From Oscillospiraceae bacterium (lineage in GTDB: Bacteria > Bacillota > Clostridia > Oscillospirales > Ruminococcaceae), in assembly GCA_017848075.1 (NCBI GenBank), contig JAGALG010000051.1, forward strand, positions 1 through 5,616: a stretch of DNA of 5,616 bases, read 5' to 3'. Both the position numbers and the translations under genes were made by a program. Below the pieces are notes generated by a model that saw only the letters and a program-made list of their open reading frames with translations, did no database searches and was not told the origin of the DNA. Below, in pieces: positions 5,391 to 5,616 of this stretch (its first letter is position 1; every line of letters begins with the position of its first letter).

Positions 5391-5616
5391 TTATGCCAGC
5401 AGAGAACGGATGCACTTGGTTGGACAAGCTTCTGCGCATTTGCCGCAGTTGGTGCATTTCTCCGGATCAATGTGAGCGCGGTTTTCGGTAACGGTAATAG
5501 CACCGAATTCGCAGGTTCTCTCACATTTTTTGCAGCCCAGACAGCCGTTGGTGCAGTTTTTGCGGGTGCCCAGTGCGTTCTCTTTGGAACGGCAAGCTAC
5601 CCAAGTCTGCTGAGAA
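5391..5616 (-). CDS. rnfB: RnfB, iron-sulfur subunit of the Rnf complex (partial, C-terminal end)
   Basis: Only the last 74 codons are in the window; the start lies beyond the right edge. The visible part has two complete 4Fe-4S motifs: C25-xx-C28-xx-C31-xxx-C35 (CLGCKKCERTC, with Glu where Pro is usual after the last Cys) and C54-xx-C57-xx-C60-xxx-C64-P (CTNCGKCAEACP), counting from the first full codon. The leading VACRSKENALGTRKNC matches the 'VACxSK...G...RKxC' stretch of clostridial RnfB, whose C-terminal half carries tandem ferredoxin clusters. RnfB is the entry-side electron carrier of the membrane-bound Rnf complex, which oxidises reduced ferredoxin, reduces NAD and pumps ions. A terminator directly after the stop fits rnfB as the last gene of an rnfCDGEAB operon. 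Another polyferredoxin is a possible alternative, but the pre-cluster sequence favours RnfB. Confidence 0.87.
   Translation of the reverse strand, partial: SQQTWVACRSKENALGTRKNCTNGCLGCKKCERTCEFGAITVTENRAHIDPEKCTNCGKCAEACPTKCIRSLLA

Noticed and set aside
5285..5524. A 79-codon minus-strand frame between trmB and rnfB
   Set aside because: It overlaps the rnfB end out of phase and runs through the terminator and promoter; it is a shadow of the ferredoxin coding region.

Overview
The window looks like chromosomal DNA of an endospore-forming anaerobic Firmicute of class Clostridia. Two things point there: a nearly complete spoIIIA sporulation operon, and the end of an rnfB gene of the clostridial Rnf type. 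Base composition is roughly balanced by eye, and the NFCNPWPK form of the TrmB motif is one I associate with Clostridia; an Oscillospirales-like (Ruminococcaceae-type) gut anaerobe is a reasonable guess but is inference. All nine genes are on the minus strand, so the reading order is from high to low coordinates.

Region 5351-5616: the last 74 codons of rnfB, the ferredoxin-like subunit of the Rnf ion-translocating ferredoxin:NAD oxidoreductase, closed by an intrinsic terminator with a GAAA tetraloop. In clostridial rnfCDGEAB operons rnfB is the last gene, which fits a terminator directly after it. Region 3955-5352: a single-gene unit, trmB (tRNA m7G46 methyltransferase), with its own strong sigma-A type promoter and its own terminator. 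This TrmB carries about 210 extra C-terminal residues, roughly doubling its length; part of the extension resembles SUKH/SMI1-KNR4 domains.

Region 1-3943: the spoIIIA operon in its usual order AA-AB-AC-AD-AE-AF-AG, with AG cut by the window edge. A candidate sigma-E promoter sits between the trmB terminator and spoIIIAA. The genes are packed with overlaps or gaps of at most 20 bases. In the known system these proteins are made in the mother cell and build, with forespore SpoIIQ, the secretion-like channel ('feeding tube') through the double membrane of the engulfed forespore: AA is a secretion-type ATPase, AB resembles GspF-type platform proteins, AC/AD/AE are polytopic membrane proteins, and AF/AG are ring-forming proteins of the intermembrane space.

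There is no stretch over 300 bases without a gene. I see no mobile element, CRISPR array, tRNA or rRNA. The biology is mostly a known system; the points worth a second look are the TrmB extension, the out-of-phase spoIIIAA/AB overlap, and the way each terminator abuts or merges with the next promoter.
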